In this document: positions 61,031 through 64,000 of the stretch, piece after piece
Layout of the letters: every line of letters begins with the position of its first letter
How positions within the stretch are numbered: the first letter of the stretch is position 1
Assembly: GCA_921293015.1 (NCBI GenBank)
Contig: OV121081.1
Span: forward strand, 59,599,022 to 59,663,021
From: Phorcus lineatus
Lineage: Eukaryota > Mollusca > Gastropoda > Trochida > Trochidae
DNA length: 64,000 nt
Direction: 5' to 3'
The notes under the pieces: generated by a model
Told to the model about the DNA's origin: nothing
What the model saw: the letters and a program-made list of their open reading frames with translations, nothing else
The model's database searches: none
Made by a program: the position numbers and the translations under genes

Positions 61031-61945
61031 TCCTATGTTACGTTTCCATGGAAACGGGTAAAAATGAAAATGCAAAGAAGTTGAAAACCCCGAAAGGCAC
61101 ATCTCCGCATGATGCCCGTTGCACATACCAAGTTTCGTTGAGCTAGGTCTCACCGTTTTGAAGTTGTGCTCGGGAAACGAAATCCTTTGTTACGTTTCCA
61201 TGGAAACGGGTAAAAATAAAAATGCAAAGAAGTTGAAAACCCCAAAAGGCACATCTCCGCATGATGCCCGTTGCACATACCAAGTTTCGTCGAGCTAGGT
61301 CTCACCATTTTGGAGTTGTGCTCCGGAAACAAAATCCTATGTTACGTTTCCATGGAAACGGGTAAAAATGAAAATGCAAAGAAGTTGAAAACCCCAAAAT
61401 GCACATCTCCGCATGATGCCCGGTTCACATACCAAGTTTCGTCGAGATAGGTCTCACCATTTTGGAGTTGTGCTCCGGAAACAAAATCCTATGTTACGTT
61501 TCCATGGAAACCGGTAAAAATAAAAATGCAAAGAAGTTGAAAACCCCAAAAGGCACATCTCCATATGATGCCCGTTGCACACACCAAGTTTCGTCGAGCT
61601 AGGTCTCGCAGTTTTGGAGTTGTGGTCCGGAAACGAAATCCTTTGTTACGTTTCCATGGAAACGGGTAAAAATAAAAATGCAAAGAAGTTGAAAACCCCA
61701 AAAGGCACATCTCCGCATGATGCCCGTTGCACATACCAAGTTTCGTCGAGCTAGGTCTCACCATTTTGGAGTTGTGCTCCGGAAACAAAATCCTATGTTA
61801 CGTTTCCATGGAAACGGGTAAAAATAAAAATGCAAAGAAGTTGAAAACCCCAAAAGGCACATCTCCGCATGATGCCCGTTGCACATACCAAGTTTCGTCG
61901 AGATAGGTCTCACCGTTTTGGAGTTGTGCTCCGGAAACATTATCG
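61031..61945. repeat. 152-bp tandem array, 6 copies, no indels
   Basis: The landmark CGTTTCCATGGAAACG starts at 61041, 61193, 61345, 61497 (one change), 61649 and 61801, exactly 152 bp apart. Copies are about 95% alike by eye. The landmark is a perfect 16-base palindrome. Minus-strand frames across the array share the same peptide because they read the repeat; they are not genes. Confidence 0.95.
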
Positions 61946-61947
61946 GG

Positions 61948-61980
61948 ACAGACGGACGGACGGACGAACGGACGGACGGA
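61948..61980. repeat. GACG-type microsatellite
   Basis: A short run of GACGGACG units with one GAAC interruption, directly after the last 152-bp copy. Confidence 0.9.
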
Positions 61981-62022
61981 GACCATTTCAAAATCCCATG
62001 CCAACTACGTTGGGCGGGGGAT

Positions 62023-63670
62023 AACAACGAGTAGCCAATATCCGGAATCAAGCTTCAGTTTCAATGCATAAAACTGCTTAGACAAATTGTGACACTCCAA
62101 TCTATTAAACCAAATACAGCTGCATACCGAAAGTTTTTTCTCTTGCCACTGAATCGTAGTGCAAATATCATGTTTTTGGGGTTTCGTTTCAACGTCAATA
62201 GAATAACTTCAGCAAAACTGACAATGGATTACCCACTGTCCATGTGTGAAATAGCCATTCTTGAACTCATTTTGGGATCGTCTGGTCTCTCGTGCAAAAA
62301 TGGTAATTTTGGCATATTGATATAGACAGAAGGGTCATATTTTCGAAATTTCGATTTCATTAACTGTCAAATAAAATGTTCCATATCGACTCTCCAAGAT
62401 TAAAACCAACCTAATCACATTGACTTTGTGCTAAGGAACAAACGTGACCTATTTCTAAAGAAGTTGATAACTTATAAAGGGTTTTATGGAGAAAAATGAA
62501 AATTAGTGTTTTCGGAATTTTTACCCCTGGTCACTTCAATGGCCTGCCAAAACTGTTACGAGTAATTATGGGGGCAACATAAATATTTGCCTTAAAGAAG
62601 AATGGATCTGCCTATCTGTATTGAAAGGTCATTATTATACGTTTCTTTTTCGCAACTCTACGATACCTCAAAGGCATCTCAAATTACATGATATTTGCAC
62701 TAGTATATTCAGGTATGTGAACAAACTTTTGGCATACAGCTGTAATTGAGCACCGTTTTGAGCCATGTGATATGTCATCAAGTATCGTAATAAGAAACAA
62801 AACAACCCTACCTACGCAAAAAATCTCCGTTTAGCCTAAGGATACCGGTAATCGCAAGCCATTCTTGCAAAAAAAATCATTCTTTTTCAGTAATTAGTTA
62901 GAGTTACCTCCCCTACTGTAAGACGTTGGCAAGTGATTCATGAACATTATGAGTTAGAAGAGCACCATACAGTAACTAAACTATTTCCTTATGAACTGGA
63001 AATCAATAATAAGATGTCGACAATTTTTCAGGAGAAGCGTATGAAGGTATATTTCTTGGCAGTGTCACGGGCTTATACAATGTGACTTTAGTGTATTTGA
63101 CATGAAATTACCTCCACAAATCTAGGGCACTGCTCTTAATAATGAATCAGTTATGCTTTTCAAAATTTTCTTCTTTTTCAAAAAAACCCCATTAAATAAA
63201 AAGGATATTATTACCCGAGTTTGTTTCATATAAATAATTCCATTATTAACCATGTAGACTCGCACAATACAAATTTTATTCCTAATATTATGTATTAGTG
63301 ATACGGAAACACACTCGTTTGATAATCTCAATAAACATCATTAACTCTTTCTAACCTATTTGAATCCTATTACATATACAATAAGTCGATGTAGTTGAGC
63401 ATTTGGTAATATTGACGTTAGAATGTATTTAATGATGCTTTGTGTACTGTCTCAATTAAATCATTTCTACCGCAGTTCAATTCTCGAAAACCTAATGTGG
63501 GAAGCAGAATAATATCCTATATGCCAGCAATGACTTTGATATGCAATTATCTTAAAAAGCCACTCCGTTAATCAATGGTGTCAGTTGATCGCGAAGTATC
63601 GACTGTTACCAAAAAGACACATTTTATAGCTTATTGTTTTTTTTACAGTGACAAGATGAAGGTAGAACGT
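62023..63670. other. Intergenic AT-rich DNA
   Basis: No gene was recognised; open frames are short and lack splice context. The remaining bases to 64000 after the repeat at 63671-63738 are similar. Confidence 0.5.
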
Positions 63671-63738
63671 CGCATTTATGATCGAAAACCGGACAGTGGC
63701 GCGCGTCAAATAGTCAAACGTAACTTTGGAGACTTATC
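63671..63738 (-). repeat. Dispersed repeat core, inverted copy
   Basis: Reverse complement of the core at 2801-2859: CCACTGTCCGGTTTTCGATC with GCGCGC beside it, followed by the TTTGA and GTTACG words in the same order. It lies inside a 64-codon frame with a splice-acceptor-like TTTTTTTACAG, which makes it look like an exon, but the match to the other copies marks it as a repeat. Confidence 0.6.
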
Positions 63739-64000
63739 TGAAACAGCCAGGTGGGCAGTTAGGAGTTGACAGCGTATGTTAGTTTATATAACTAGTATCC
63801 ATGTATATTGGACTTGATATCTACACCTCTGTGTATTTATAAGGGTGTTTTTAGATTTTCATGGAAAACCAGTATTTGTCATATATATATGTCTTTTGGA
63901 CATGAAAAGTTAAGATGTTTTGATTTGATATCACCACATATGACATTTAGGTTCGTATCAAAGGTATGGTATGACAATCACGGAGTGGCTCTTAAAAAGC

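Larger units (their letters stand above)
60938..62022. mobile_element. Repeat-bearing element with inverted ATCCCCCGCC ends
   Basis: ATCCCCCGCC at 60938-60947 and its inverse GGCGGGGGAT at 62013-62022 bracket the 152-bp array plus a (GACG)-type microsatellite (61948-61980). No transposase or proper long terminal repeat was found. It has the look of a non-autonomous element carrying internal tandem repeats. The ends are short, so the boundaries are tentative. Confidence 0.45.

Noticed and set aside
61150..62051. Several similar minus-strand frames sharing one peptide
   Set aside because: They are translations of the 152-bp repeat and shift frame from copy to copy.
63575..63769. 64-codon frame with a good acceptor, looking like an exon
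   Set aside because: The central part matches dispersed repeat copies at 2801-2859 and 28614-28660, so it is not a unique exon.

Overview
The window looks like nuclear DNA of a lophotrochozoan animal, most likely a mollusc (probably a bivalve). It is AT-rich, its genes are split by introns, and it is full of decayed transposons, foldback elements and minisatellites. Two host genes are recognisable. At the left edge, on the minus strand, three short exons (2132 down to 202) encode the start of a myosin motor domain and run off the window; this fits the N-terminus of a mollusc-type chitin synthase carrying a myosin head. From 46055 to 59901 on the plus strand lies a complete 14-exon chitin synthase (1,592 codons as assembled here). 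Every splice junction was read by eye and joins in phase. This second gene has no myosin head in its assembled model. The two genes point away from each other, with about 44 kb between their start codons.

The 44 kb spacer holds no other convincing host gene. It contains an assembly gap (4385-4584), a 49-bp minisatellite (about 5780-6665), a 31-base G run, two Tc1/mariner fossils (10.9 and 11.5-12.1 kb), several MITE-like foldbacks and a tRNA-related SINE (about 19.93-20.0 kb). It also contains an open MULE-type transposase (23897-24886, minus), an almost complete DIRS retrotransposon (29123-33748), an 80-bp tandem array (36.3-37.0 kb), a deleted MULE fossil (40.7-41.1 kb) and a 1.25-kb element with long terminal inverted repeats whose ends, 4-bp target duplication and protein remnant suggest a Ginger-like transposon (41609-42859).

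To the right of the chitin synthase are its 3' UTR with a polyadenylation signal at 60644, a 152-bp tandem array inside an element with inverted ends (60938-62022), and AT-rich DNA carrying another copy of a dispersed repeat.

The best-supported unusual items are: the divergent pair of chitin-synthase-type genes, one with and one without a motor head; the DIRS element, whose internal complementary region matches both of its ends exactly and whose tyrosine recombinase is split by a frameshift; the Ginger-like element; and two tandem arrays with exact 80-bp and 152-bp periods and no indels between copies. Everything was read by eye: no alignment, homology search or folding was run. Family names rest on recognised motifs.
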